A stretch of 54,120 nt of DNA, from NCBI GenBank assembly GCA_009731375.1, contig BJOX01000051.1, forward strand, positions 436,675 through 490,794. The letters are read 5' to 3'. Both the position numbers and the translations under genes were made by a program. The DNA comes from Paulinella micropora (Eukaryota; Cercozoa; Imbricatea; Euglyphida). This document shows positions 31,749-40,062 of the stretch, in pieces. Each line of letters starts with the position of its first letter. The stretch's first letter is position 1. Below the pieces are notes generated by a model. It saw only the letters and a program-made list of their open reading frames with translations. It made no database searches and was not told the origin of the DNA.

Positions 31749-32082
31749 TCAGAATTGGAGTGATTTTAAATATTCAATATTAGGATTGGTTTCTTTCTTC
31801 TTCTCTTTCTCTATCTGCTTGAGATGTTCCCCTTTGTCTTTATCCAATACTACTTTATTAATTTCTCTGTATTTCTTCTGTTGCTCTTGGATCTTATCCT
31901 TATTCTTCTTATAATTATTCCCTTCGTTGTTTATTTATCTTATCTTTATTTGCTTCTCTATATTTCCTCTGTTGCTCCTTAATTTTCTCCTTATTGTTTT
32001 CCACATACTTTGCTCTATATCGTTGCCTCCTTGGATCAGGGAGACTAAACACAGCCTTTATTTCCTCTATGGTAGAACTCAT
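31749..32082 (-). pseudogene. Lys-rich repeat protein, frameshifted
   Basis: The start at 32082 (MSSTIEEIKAVFSLPDPRRQ) leads into KIKEQQRKYREANKDKIN. After a stop and one-base shift the same repeat continues (KIQEQQKKYREINKVVLDKD) to a stop at 31749. The YREANK repeats resemble those of the 43836-44288 protein. CGTATATATA stands directly before the ATG. Function unknown. Confidence 0.6.
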
Positions 32083-32561
32083 TATATATACGATGAATAG
32101 TATATGCTTAATACATAATTCAATGATTGAATATAAGAGCAGGTGAGACGAAAATGTCTTTGTTTATGTCTGTCCAACCCCAAGTTGGCCACGGCCAAGC
32201 GATTTTTTATAAGGTTGGACTTTTTTAGGTATTAAATTTCGGTATTTATTATATTCTTCTTCTTACTATTATCTATATTTTATATTGTCCAAGTTGTCCG
32301 ACCTTTTATTAAGAAATGAAATTTTTTTTTGTCGTCTCCCGTTTTTATACAATAAGGAGAAATAATTTTCCGCCCGCGGGTATTGGCCTCGGTCAATTCG
32401 GCCTTCATTATTACTAACACGGGTTTGTCTCTCTCAGACTGCTACTATTAACAACTGCTGTCCGAGCGGTTTTAACAACATTTAGGGACATATCGCGGGT
32501 AATGGCGATTTTTAATTTAAAATAATTAAAATAATGTAGGACCTGTCGTATATACACTAAG
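32083..32561. other. Non-coding viral spacer
   Basis: About 480 bp, very A+T-rich, with GTCCAACCCC/GGTTGGAC half-sites near 32168-32218 that could pair (TGTCCAACC and GGTTGGACT). It ends in GTATATACACTAAG before the next ATG. No gene is supported. It could hold a replication origin or divergent promoters. Confidence 0.4.
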
Positions 32562-32804
32562 ATGTGGAGCGAAGATGACAGGAAATTTGTTAGGCAGTTA
32601 AAAGTTGCTATTACTGAAAATAAAATTTATGAAGTTGTGTCCAACTTCTACGATAGTGAGGTGAAACCAAGTGTCGCATTCCATAATGCTATTATATCGC
32701 TATTTAGCACACCAAGGAGTGATGAAGAGGCACTTGAAGCACTAAACGTCATATATCCAAAATATGCTATTGTGTATCCTAATTTGAATAGTAGAAGGCA
32801 ATGA
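32562..32804 (+). CDS. N-terminal part of the recombinase locus or separate small protein
   Basis: 80 residues (MWSEDDRKFVRQLKVAITEN ... LFSTPRSDEEALEALNVIYP). After its stop, other frames remain coding-like (LSEERKK, then AIEPHQSEKVYE) into the recombinase start at 32861. With one or two single-base shifts it would be the N-terminal domain of that protein, which is otherwise shorter than known telomere resolvases. I favour that reading but cannot prove it. Confidence 0.5.
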   Translation: MWSEDDRKFVRQLKVAITENKIYEVVSNFYDSEVKPSVAFHNAIISLFSTPRSDEEALEALNVIYPKYAIVYPNLNSRRQ

Positions 32805-32860
32805 CTTTCTGAGGAGAGAAAAAAGCAATAGAGCCTCATCAAAGTGAAAAAGTATATGAA

Positions 32861-33892
32861 ATGAGCAAACTTGATAAGTATTTTAATCTGAATGAAGACG
32901 AGCGGATTGATATTGTAGAAGGATATAAGAAAGATGTCAAAGCTAAAAATGAACAAAAAATACAGATTGATGTTCGTGATGTAATGGCTAAAATGAATGA
33001 TATGATATTAAGTAATGACCCTTATCTTAAACTACTTGCTTTGATGATAGCAATTGGAGCAAGGCCTGTTGAAATATTTGACAAAAACACATACGAATTG
33101 ATACCAGATAAACCTTCTTGGTTGAGGGTAAATAACCTAGCAAAGAAAAGAGAAGGACAAAAAAAGAATTGGACTGAGAGGCCTGTTGTCCTTTTCACTC
33201 CTGAATTCGTAATAGAAAAAGTAAATTCAAGACGGAACCATTTTAAGAAAAAGGGAGCAGTCATTATTAACAACGAGGGTATGCTTGATAAACAAAAGAA
33301 TAATGAACTAAATAAAAGAATTATTAAAATCTTTCCTTGGCTTTCGGAATACACACAGAAAAGTAGTATGTTGCGAAAACTATATGCTAGTTTGTCGTAT
33401 AGTAACTTTGCTAATCTGAAATTAGAGAATTTTAATACATGGGTTTCTAATGTACTTGGTCATGGTGATATGCTCACTAGTTTTAGTTATAGTTGGGTTA
33501 ATGTGGCCGACCCTGAAGAAATTAAGGCAGAAGGAATTAAAACAGAATTAGAGGAGTTAAGAAGAAAGATAGATTTATGTCTGAATTTAAATAATATTAA
33601 TGAAACTGAAAGCGAAAACGGAGAAGAAGAAAGCAAATATCAATCATTAGGCAAAAGGGCTAGCAGAGAGGATAAGTATAAATTGCGTGAACAGATTTAC
33701 AACGATAATCCAAATATTACAAATACTAAACTACGACAATTAAGCAAGATTGGAGCAGTTATTGTTAATAAGTTTATCAACGAGAAAAAAGAAGCAAAAC
33801 CACAAGAAGAAACCGCGACAGAGGAAATAAAAGCACCATTAAGAAGAAGCACAAGAAATAAAACAAAAAGATTAATACTTAACAACGATTAA
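32861..33892 (+). CDS. Tyrosine recombinase, telomere-resolvase (protelomerase)-like
   Basis: 343 residues. Pattern of catalytic residues: R68 in AIGARPVEIF, K95/K96 in NNLAKKRE, R172 in SMLRKLYASLSY, H201 in VLGHGDMLTSF and Y210 in SFSYSW. The arrangement LRxxYAS...VLGH..xTxxY with the Tyr only nine residues after the His is close to the TelK/ResT catalytic domain as I recall it. These enzymes cut palindromes and leave covalently closed hairpin ends, while ordinary tyrosine integrases recombine att sites. The C-terminus has a coiled coil (220-245) and an HTH-like part (NPNITNTKLRQLSKIGAVIV). It may act in integration or in terminus resolution of the virus. Confidence 0.7.
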   Translation: MSKLDKYFNLNEDERIDIVEGYKKDVKAKNEQKIQIDVRDVMAKMNDMILSNDPYLKLLALMIAIGARPVEIFDKNTYELIPDKPSWLRVNNLAKKREGQKKNWTERPVVLFTPEFVIEKVNSRRNHFKKKGAVIINNEGMLDKQKNNELNKRIIKIFPWLSEYTQKSSMLRKLYASLSYSNFANLKLENFNTWVSNVLGHGDMLTSFSYSWVNVADPEEIKAEGIKTELEELRRKIDLCLNLNNINETESENGEEESKYQSLGKRASREDKYKLREQIYNDNPNITNTKLRQLSKIGAVIVNKFINEKKEAKPQEETATEEIKAPLRRSTRNKTKRLILNND

Positions 33893-34147
33893 AGGCGGTT
33901 CGCGATATCTTGCCCTAATATTAGACTCTTGTCTATAGCAATTAATAGAACAGATTGTGAAAAACTGAACACCATCTACATTATCAATATCAACTGCTAT
34001 AATAGGGGGGTGTGATTGGAATGTGCGAGACAAACCGCATATATTGCAAAGTTCTTTTTTATAATTCTGCTGGGACATTTCTGAATAAACAAATGTTCTT
34101 ATGTGTCCAACTATATCGCTTGGCAATTCTTGTATTATTACGCACAT
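33872..34147 (-). CDS. Small cysteine-rich viral protein
   Basis: 91 residues. It has a possible zinc-binding set: LCNICGLSRTF (CX2C) and FFTICSINCYRQ (CX3C), with an N-terminal F-box-like stretch (LPSDIVGHIRTFV). Its 3' end overlaps the recombinase end by about 20 bp. Its start codon is only 24 bp from the divergent spike gene start. Function unknown. Confidence 0.6.
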   Translation of the reverse strand: MCVIIQELPSDIVGHIRTFVYSEMSQQNYKKELCNICGLSRTFQSHPPIIAVDIDNVDGVQFFTICSINCYRQESNIRARYREPPLIVVKY

Positions 34148-34171
34148 ATTTTATATAATATAAAATATAAA
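34148..34171. promoter_or_regulatory. 24-bp A/T-only divergent promoter
   Basis: The start codons of 34147 (-) and 34172 (+) are separated by 24 bases made only of A and T (TATATAATATAAAATATAAA within). Any core promoter for both genes must lie here or inside the coding sequences. Similar TATATA-type motifs directly precede many start codons of this element. Confidence 0.5.
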
Positions 34172-35399
34172 ATGAACCTTTTTGGTCAAAGCACGAATAC
34201 ACCATCGTCGTCAACTACATCGTCATCTTCTTCTTTATCTATTGATAGCATTAAAGATGCTTTGCCAACAACGGCCTTTGGAGAATTGCGAACGGCCACT
34301 TTATCACCAGTATTACAAAATGTATTCACATATGGTATTAATACACGATTCTTTGATATCGTTCAGACAAATGGCGGGGTGGTATCAACTGCTAATTCAA
34401 TGGCAGTTTTGACTACATCGGCCTTAGGTAATTCAACCGCACAAATCACGACTATTGAACGAGCCAAATATAGAAGTGGTATGGGCTTAGTTGCTAGATT
34501 TTCCGCCTTGTTTCCGTCATCCATTGCAGCAGATAGTTTCAATTGCGATATTGGCATAGGCACACCAGCAGATAATTTTTGTTTTAGACAATCAAACTTG
34601 GGAATGTCCATTGTGAGAACTGCGGGAAGTGTGGAAAATGTGGTTAGTCAATATGCTTGGAATGTCGATAAATGTAATAATACTGGAAACTTCCCCACGA
34701 TTGATTTTACTAAATTGAATATGTTTGAAATAGTTCAATATCTGGGTAGTGGTCAAATTACATTCAAAATAGAAAACCCACGAACTGGGCGAATGGAAGT
34801 AATTCATTCAATTAAATACGCGAGCACTGCTACCACTCCATCATTGGATCAGGCGGCGTTTGCTATTTATGCGAAGGCATATTCATCAAGTCTTGGATCC
34901 GTTGTCATGAAAACGGCGAGCATGTTTTTGGCAGTTGAAGGGAATATTGATCGGACTATTGCTATAACTAATTCGTGATAATGTCAAGAGTATAGGATCA
35001 ACTGAGAATGCCATATTTACCATCAGAAACCGCGCCACATTCAACAGCAAAACAAACTATAACATAATCTACTTTGAGAATTTATGTATTTGCAATTCAG
35101 ACACTAAAACATGTATCGCGAGAATTATTCTTAATACCACATTGGGAGGAACACCTTCTTATTCAAATTACGATACAAACACATCGTTAGCAGAAGTTGA
35201 TACGGCAGGAACTACAAGAACGGGCGGAAGTGTGATATTCACATATGTGTTGTCTGGAGGTTCATCCGTGTACATTGATTTGTCTCAATATAATATCAAG
35301 ATAGGACCAAGTAAGACATTTACCATATCCGCACAAAATACAAGCGGTGGCACTGCTAATATTTATGTTTCTGTTAATTTTATTGAAGACATTATCTAA
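34172..35399 (+). pseudogene. Virion spike-like protein, one frameshift
   Basis: The start at 34172 (MNLFGQS, then a Ser-rich linker) is preferred over an upstream ATG because it follows the A/T promoter and matches MNIFGRS of the 48167 gene. The central motif YLGSGQITFKIENPRTGRME followed by VIHSIKYAS recurs in structural proteins of algal giant viruses and some phages. After TNS a stop occurs, but a shifted frame continues (RDNVKSIGSTENAIFTIRNR, then SVYIDLSQYNIKIGPSKTFT) to 35399. Together about 409 residues; the C-terminal part looks like a beta-rich domain. Probably a surface or receptor-binding protein. Confidence 0.6.
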
Positions 35400-35446
35400 A
35401 CACACAGGAAGGCTTATAAAACAAAACAAAAATACTTTATTTATGC

Positions 35447-35673
35447 TTATTTATCAACTTTATTTTCTATCTCTATTGAGGTTTTCTTCAACCATTCAAA
35501 GTCCTTATCCTTGATTAATCTTCGGTTAGTTGTGCGTGATTTGTCTTCAAATATTTGTAAAACTGGTCAATATTGACACCGCAGGGGATTTGTTGTTTAT
35601 ATTGTTGTTGTCGCCGTAAGTTGATGTTTTTTATCAGAATGAATAGTATATCTAAGTTTTGTATGAATGACAT
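35447..35673 (-). pseudogene. Small viral protein, frameshifted
   Basis: The start at 35673 (MSFIQNLDILFILIKNINLR) runs to QIPCGVNIDQFYKYL. A one-base shift then gives EDKSRTTNRRLIKDKDFEWL and KKTSIEIENKVDK to a stop at 35447. About 75 residues. It is the last gene of the minus-strand morphogenesis run, convergent with the spike gene. Function unknown. Confidence 0.5.
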
Positions 35674-35695
35674 TATATTTATATTTTCTTTTTTT

Positions 35696-36489
35696 TTAAG
35701 CATGATACGCCTTGAGAAGAATTGAAACTTCAAAGTTCAAAGGAACCTCCAAAACTTCACCGCTCGCATTTCTAATGACAATATCAATAGATCTTAAACT
35801 TTTCGTTGTATTAAATGGCACATAATCGGCAATATCGTTTGACGATTCAAAATAACATTGGACTCCATAGGGCTTATCTAAATTGCATTTACCAACGACA
35901 GAGAAATTACCATTTGCTTCAACTAAACCAGACTGGTTCAATGCGCGGCTATGAATATAAACGGCCGTTTCACCGATTAAATTCACTATGGATTGCATCG
36001 TGGCACTCGCCGCGGCCGAAATATCGGCAGTCAGTCCTATCTTATCCTTAATCGTGCTATTATCATAATCAAAAGCATATGTATCACCAGTGAATGCGAA
36101 ATTCAATTTATTAACGGAGTTCAAAGTTATAACTACAGAGTCTGGGGCAATTGCTGAATTGACTGCAGATTGAAGGGCGGTAATAAATGTATCAATGGTG
36201 TATTGATTTTCTGTTACGATTGCCGTTTTTGTAGCGGATCCCGTTGTTTTAATCAATGTGGGAGTGTTGGCATAACTCGGTATGTTTGGGAAAACATTTG
36301 GGATAGACTCTTTACGACATAAGCACTAATTGTATCAATATTACGACCAGTTGCTGGGAGATCAACAACGAAACGGCCATTGTGAGTAGAAGCGGATTTT
36401 GATTCTGTTTTATCACTTGAGGAGACACGAAGGAGGAAATTTTTGCGGGTTCGCTTTTCGTCTTCAAGATTAGAGATCGTAAATGACAT
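35696..36489 (-). pseudogene. Penton (minor capsid) protein, one frameshift
   Basis: The start at 36489 (MSFTISNLEDEKRTRKNFLL); one shift near 36270 joins SAYVVKSLS to IPNVFPNIPSYANTPTLIKT. The body has VVITLNSVNKLNFAFTGDTY, DYDNSTIKDKIGLTADI, YIHSRALNQSGLVEANG, and the end SIDIVIRNASGEVLEVPLNF. This pattern and its place after the MCP match the single-jelly-roll penton of PLVs and virophages, which occupies the capsid vertices. About 264 codons when joined, close to the family size. Confidence 0.8.
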
Positions 36490-36580
36490 TGATATATTGT
36501 AAAAGAATATATTTTAATTTTTATTTTTTTTATTGTTTTTTTACTACACGTATTTTAAATAAACAATGCTCATTATTAAC

Positions 36581-38000
36581 TCATTGTTTAATAACTGCGC
36601 GGGATGGATAGATAGACGCGACTTTGACATATTTCAACCAAGCGGTGATGGCACGATTAGCATCATAATCTGCAGCATAACGAAGAGTAACTTCAGCAGT
36701 TCGCGAATTATTGACTGCGAGACCAGACGCTCCAATGTGTGGCGACTGATTGAGAGTTTGGATAATGGTTGCAAATCCACCATTAGTGGTCGTTGCAGTA
36801 ACATCCGAATCGCCATAAAATTTGCGAAAGTTTTCAAGAGAAACAGAGGAAGTCATATAAGCATCGCGAATACCCATAGTTGCTTGGAGGTTGTTGATAT
36901 ACAATTCTGCACAGCCTCGTTGAACGGCGGCAAGAGTATCGGTGCTTCCTCCAAGTTCCATCTTTTGTTGCGGAGCAATATTACCAATCACCAATACGGC
37001 ACTGATACTGCTTATAAGGCATTTGAGCAGTTCCAAGGTTATCAATACGAACGTTATCAGCAAGCACATTTTGCGTGACAATATACAAGCACTGAGCGCG
37101 AGCAACGGCCTTATTCACTTGAAGATTAAAATCATCCGATGTGCCTGGATTTGCCTTTTGATTATAATATGTTTCATAAGTGTAGGGGAGACCATCCTTG
37201 CTCCCCATCTGTTCAAGAATATTTCTCTGGACGGCGGGAGCAAGAGAGAATGTCTCCAACATAACCACTGGATTTGATACGGTGAAAGTCAAAGCAGTGC
37301 CATTTAAACCAGCCGCCGCCTTTGCGTCAGTGGTGCCAATAACGGACAATGCTTCCTGAGGCGGTGCAAATGTCAAACGAAGCCTCATACCACTAATCAG
37401 AGAGGGAGGAATAAGAGTTTCTTCATTAAACACTCCCGAAAAGTAATGAAGAGGAATACAAACCTTCAAATAATTACCAGTGCCCACGACAGTTGGAGTA
37501 TTAACGGCAAAGTTAGGAACATCAGTAGTAGCACCAATGCCACTACTAACAGATAGAGAATCGCGTTGTCCTGCCATCTGTGCCTGACCGCGATAATCAA
37601 GAGGATAGTGCCACGGGAGAATATTTCGCACCATCTTATTCAAATCTTCAATTCGTTCAAGTTCGCTACCATCCTTGCTTTCCAACAAAAATCTTTCAAA
37701 AATAGCGGTTGCTGAAGTATTTAGGAAACCAATACCGCAGTTATTCCCTGCGGTCGTAACCAACCCATCTGCTTTAGTATCAAACGACAAATAACAATTC
37801 TTCCCATAAACAAAATCAGTGCTTGCTTGCAATGTAAAAATCATTTCAGTCCCAGACGAACTGGTGTAAGTCTGCTGGTCAAAGAAATTTTTCTTAAAGA
37901 TACTTCCCTGTTCAGTGAATGCTAGATTTGCTGGCAACTCATATCTGAGGTTGTTGAGGGTCATCAACTCCTCAGTATTTTTAGAATCCTTTCCTTCCAT
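36581..38000 (-). pseudogene. Double-jelly-roll major capsid protein, one frameshift
   Basis: The start at 38000 (MEGKDSKNTEELMTLNNLRY). Typical PLV MCP features: CIPLHYFSGVFNEETLIPPS followed by LISGMRLRLTF, MVRNILPWHYPLDYRG, and AQCLYIVTQNVLADN. Frame is lost near 36995 after YQCRIGDW and resumes as IAPQQKMELGGSTDTL to the stop at 36581. Total 1420 nt, about 473 codons, the expected MCP size. It forms the trimeric capsomers of the icosahedral shell. It lies between the small genes and the penton in the same orientation. Confidence 0.88.
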
Positions 38001-38071
38001 TTTTTGTGTGCTTGTAGGATAGTGAAATTCGCAATGTTACTATACAAAAAAAATAATAATAGAAATTAAAA

Positions 38072-38088
38072 ATGACGGACTCCGTCAT
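38072..38088. repeat. Short perfect hairpin between viral genes
   Basis: ATGACGGA-C-TCCGTCAT: 8-bp arms with a one-base centre, in the short space between the end of the 38095-38492 gene and the MCP start. It could end transcription of the upstream gene or mark a regulatory site. Confidence 0.5.
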
Positions 38089-38094
38089 AATTAA

Positions 38095-38492
38095 TTATTC
38101 ACTTGAAACGGATTGTTTAATAATATCAACTGATTTCTGTATATTGTCAAGTCTTGTGTCTTGTGGTGAAGTCAATTGAAACTCTCTTGCCTCAGCATTC
38201 TGAACGCTTTCTTTAAATAAGCCAAACTGCTAACAGCAGTGTCCAAATCAACAACATCCGCATTTTCTTTGTTATCAGAAATGTCTGTTAATGTGTTTTG
38301 AATAGTGCTATTCTCATGTGAGACAAGATCACCAAATTCGGTTAATGGTTGATTAACTAATGGGGCACCATGACTACTCCACAATTCAAACTGGTTTAGT
38401 TGAAACCCATCACTCGCAGGTCTGCTTGCTTCGTTGAGTTTGTTGATAAAACCAATCGGCAAACGAGTTGAAGCACTTAAGTTTTTTATCAT
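38095..38492 (-). pseudogene. Small viral structural-module protein, frameshifted
   Basis: The start at 38492 (MIKNLSASTRLPIGFINKLN), directly preceded by TTATATA. The frame runs to KKAFRMLRQ and, after one shift, REFQLTSPQDTRLDNIQKSV to the stop at 38095. About 132 residues, partly helical. No recognised domain. Confidence 0.55.
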
Positions 38493-38530
38493 TATATAAT
38501 AATAATAATTATTTTATCAATTAGCATTAA

Positions 38531-39116
38531 TTATTTTTTTTTCATAATTTGTAAATTCTTGTGCGTAATTCTTTCTTCTTTCATTTTCATTAAATTGGCT
38601 ATGGCTTGATTTACATCAATGTCATTAGTTTCAGTAACTTTTTTAGTTGGTGGCGGAGTTTCCTTAGAAGCATCTTCTATTTGCTTCTATCTTGCTTGCT
38701 GGTGTTGTAGTAGTTTGTTTTGGCACGGCAACAGGAGTGGGATTAACAGATTTTGGTAAAGATTGTTCAACCTTAGGTGCTGGAGACATTTCAACAGTTT
38801 TCGCATTTGGTTCGGGAGATAAATTATTTGCTGATGCTATGTCTGGTGCCTTTCTTTTCAATGCTTCGTCTGGCGCTTGATCTGGCTGTCCGCTGGCAAT
38901 AGGTTGTTCATTTTTCTTACTTCCTGATTTGCTTACTTTTGGTTTTAATTGACTTTTAATCTTACCACTCTTAATATCCGCTTCTATCTTCCTTATTGCT
39001 AAGTATTCGGGCGATCCTTTACGAATTGTTACGAATTTTCCTTGCGAATTCTGTTTATACCAAATATCAATTGCTTGTTGATAGCAAGTTTTGTATAATT
39101 TAGTTGATTCCGCCAT
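38531..39116 (-). pseudogene. Lys/Pro-rich viral protein, frameshifted
   Basis: The start at 39116 (MAESTKLYKTCYQQAIDIWY). The N-terminal 55 residues look folded (FVTIRKGSPEYLAIRKIEAD). A long disordered linker follows (SPEPNAKTVEMSPAPKVEQS), and after one shift near 38685 a helical end (DVNQAIANLMKMKEERITHK) and poly-Lys. About 195 codons. It lies between the ATPase and MCP genes; possibly a virion core or DNA-binding protein. Confidence 0.55.
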
Positions 39117-39135
39117 GTCATATATTATGGCGGAA
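39108..39135. repeat. Hairpin over the 39116 start codon
   Basis: TTCCGCCAT (39108-39116) pairs exactly with ATGGCGGAA (39127-39135) over a 10-nt loop. The left arm includes the ATG of the minus-strand gene, so an mRNA starting upstream would hide its start codon. Confidence 0.5.
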
Positions 39136-39155
39136 AAAAACGTTTAATTTAATTT

Positions 39156-40059
39156 TTACAGGTTTGTCATATCTCTATCCTTATTTAATCGTAATATAGT
39201 AGAGAAATTCTTTCTAAACTGGGTTGTTCTATCACTAGCAGTGTTGTTAATTGCTAGAAAGGAATAAGGTTCTGCCGTAGCATATTTAACCATATTGTAA
39301 AATTCCTTTTTAAGTGAGAAAAGGACTTTCATATTCATCTGCCAATCTGTCAAGTTCGCCTCTCCTTACTCCATTAAAAATAATCATCCAATGACAATTA
39401 ATTCTTACTCTTCGTGGGAGTTGTGTATAACTCTGAGTTGCTACCCAGACTGACACTTTAGCATGTGTTGAAGCGAAAAACAACTCAGTAAGCACTTCTG
39501 ATTTGAGAAAAGTTTTACTCTGTGCGATATCATCTAATAACAATAATATTTTTGGTGCCTTCTTAAATCCTTTAGTTTTAATCAGTTCTTTTTGTTTGGT
39601 TAATATTTCTCTCATTAACTCAGGCTTATCCTCTTTGATTATGTCTTCTTTTTTTAACTTGAGAGTGTCTTCTAAAATCGGGCACGGACTTAAGCAAAAG
39701 ACTAATATTCTATCATAAAAACCTTTCAACATGTTCTTTTTGGCGAGTAGATTACAAATCATAACTGATTTCCCTCCGCCAGTGCTTGCACATATAACCA
39801 TAGTCCCCATTGCTGGCAATATTCCTTCTTTTTGAATAGAAAGCAATTCAACACCATCTCTTTGTGTTTTAATTGGTTGTATTTCTAAGTCATTCTTAAA
39901 TTTGGGCGGTGTTTTGCTATCTAACTCTGTTATTGCTGGCCTATCAATAGTAAATTCCTCGTGTGCTTTTTCTATGTTGGTTTTCTCTAAATTCTGCTTC
40001 AAAAGTGTTTTTCGTGGCAACTTGTTGGCTATTAATCCTTTATGTATAGATCTAGGCAT
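39156..40059 (-). pseudogene. DNA-packaging ATPase (FtsK/HerA, A32-like), one frameshift
   Basis: The start at 40059. Walker A at residues 91-98 (ASTGGGKS); Walker B ILLLLDDIAQ (D176/D177); a downstream strand SVWVATQSYTQLPRRVR contains the sensor-like Gln and Arg. After ELDRLADEYE one shift near 39330 restores FSLKKEFYNMVKYATAEPYS and ends at 39156. This ATPase pumps viral DNA into the preformed capsid and is a core PLV gene. It starts 3 bp after the stop of the PLA2-motif gene, so the two are likely co-transcribed. Confidence 0.85.
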
Positions 40060-40062
40060 GTC

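Noticed and set aside
32440-32500. tRNA-Ser/Leu-like TGTCCGAGCGGTTTTAA
   Set aside because: Only the A-box-like part is present; there is no T arm or matching acceptor stem downstream.
34103-34171. Upstream ATG at 34103 as start of the spike-like gene
   Set aside because: It would overlap the divergent gene and its promoter; the ATG at 34172 follows the A/T motif and matches the MNxFG start of the related gene.
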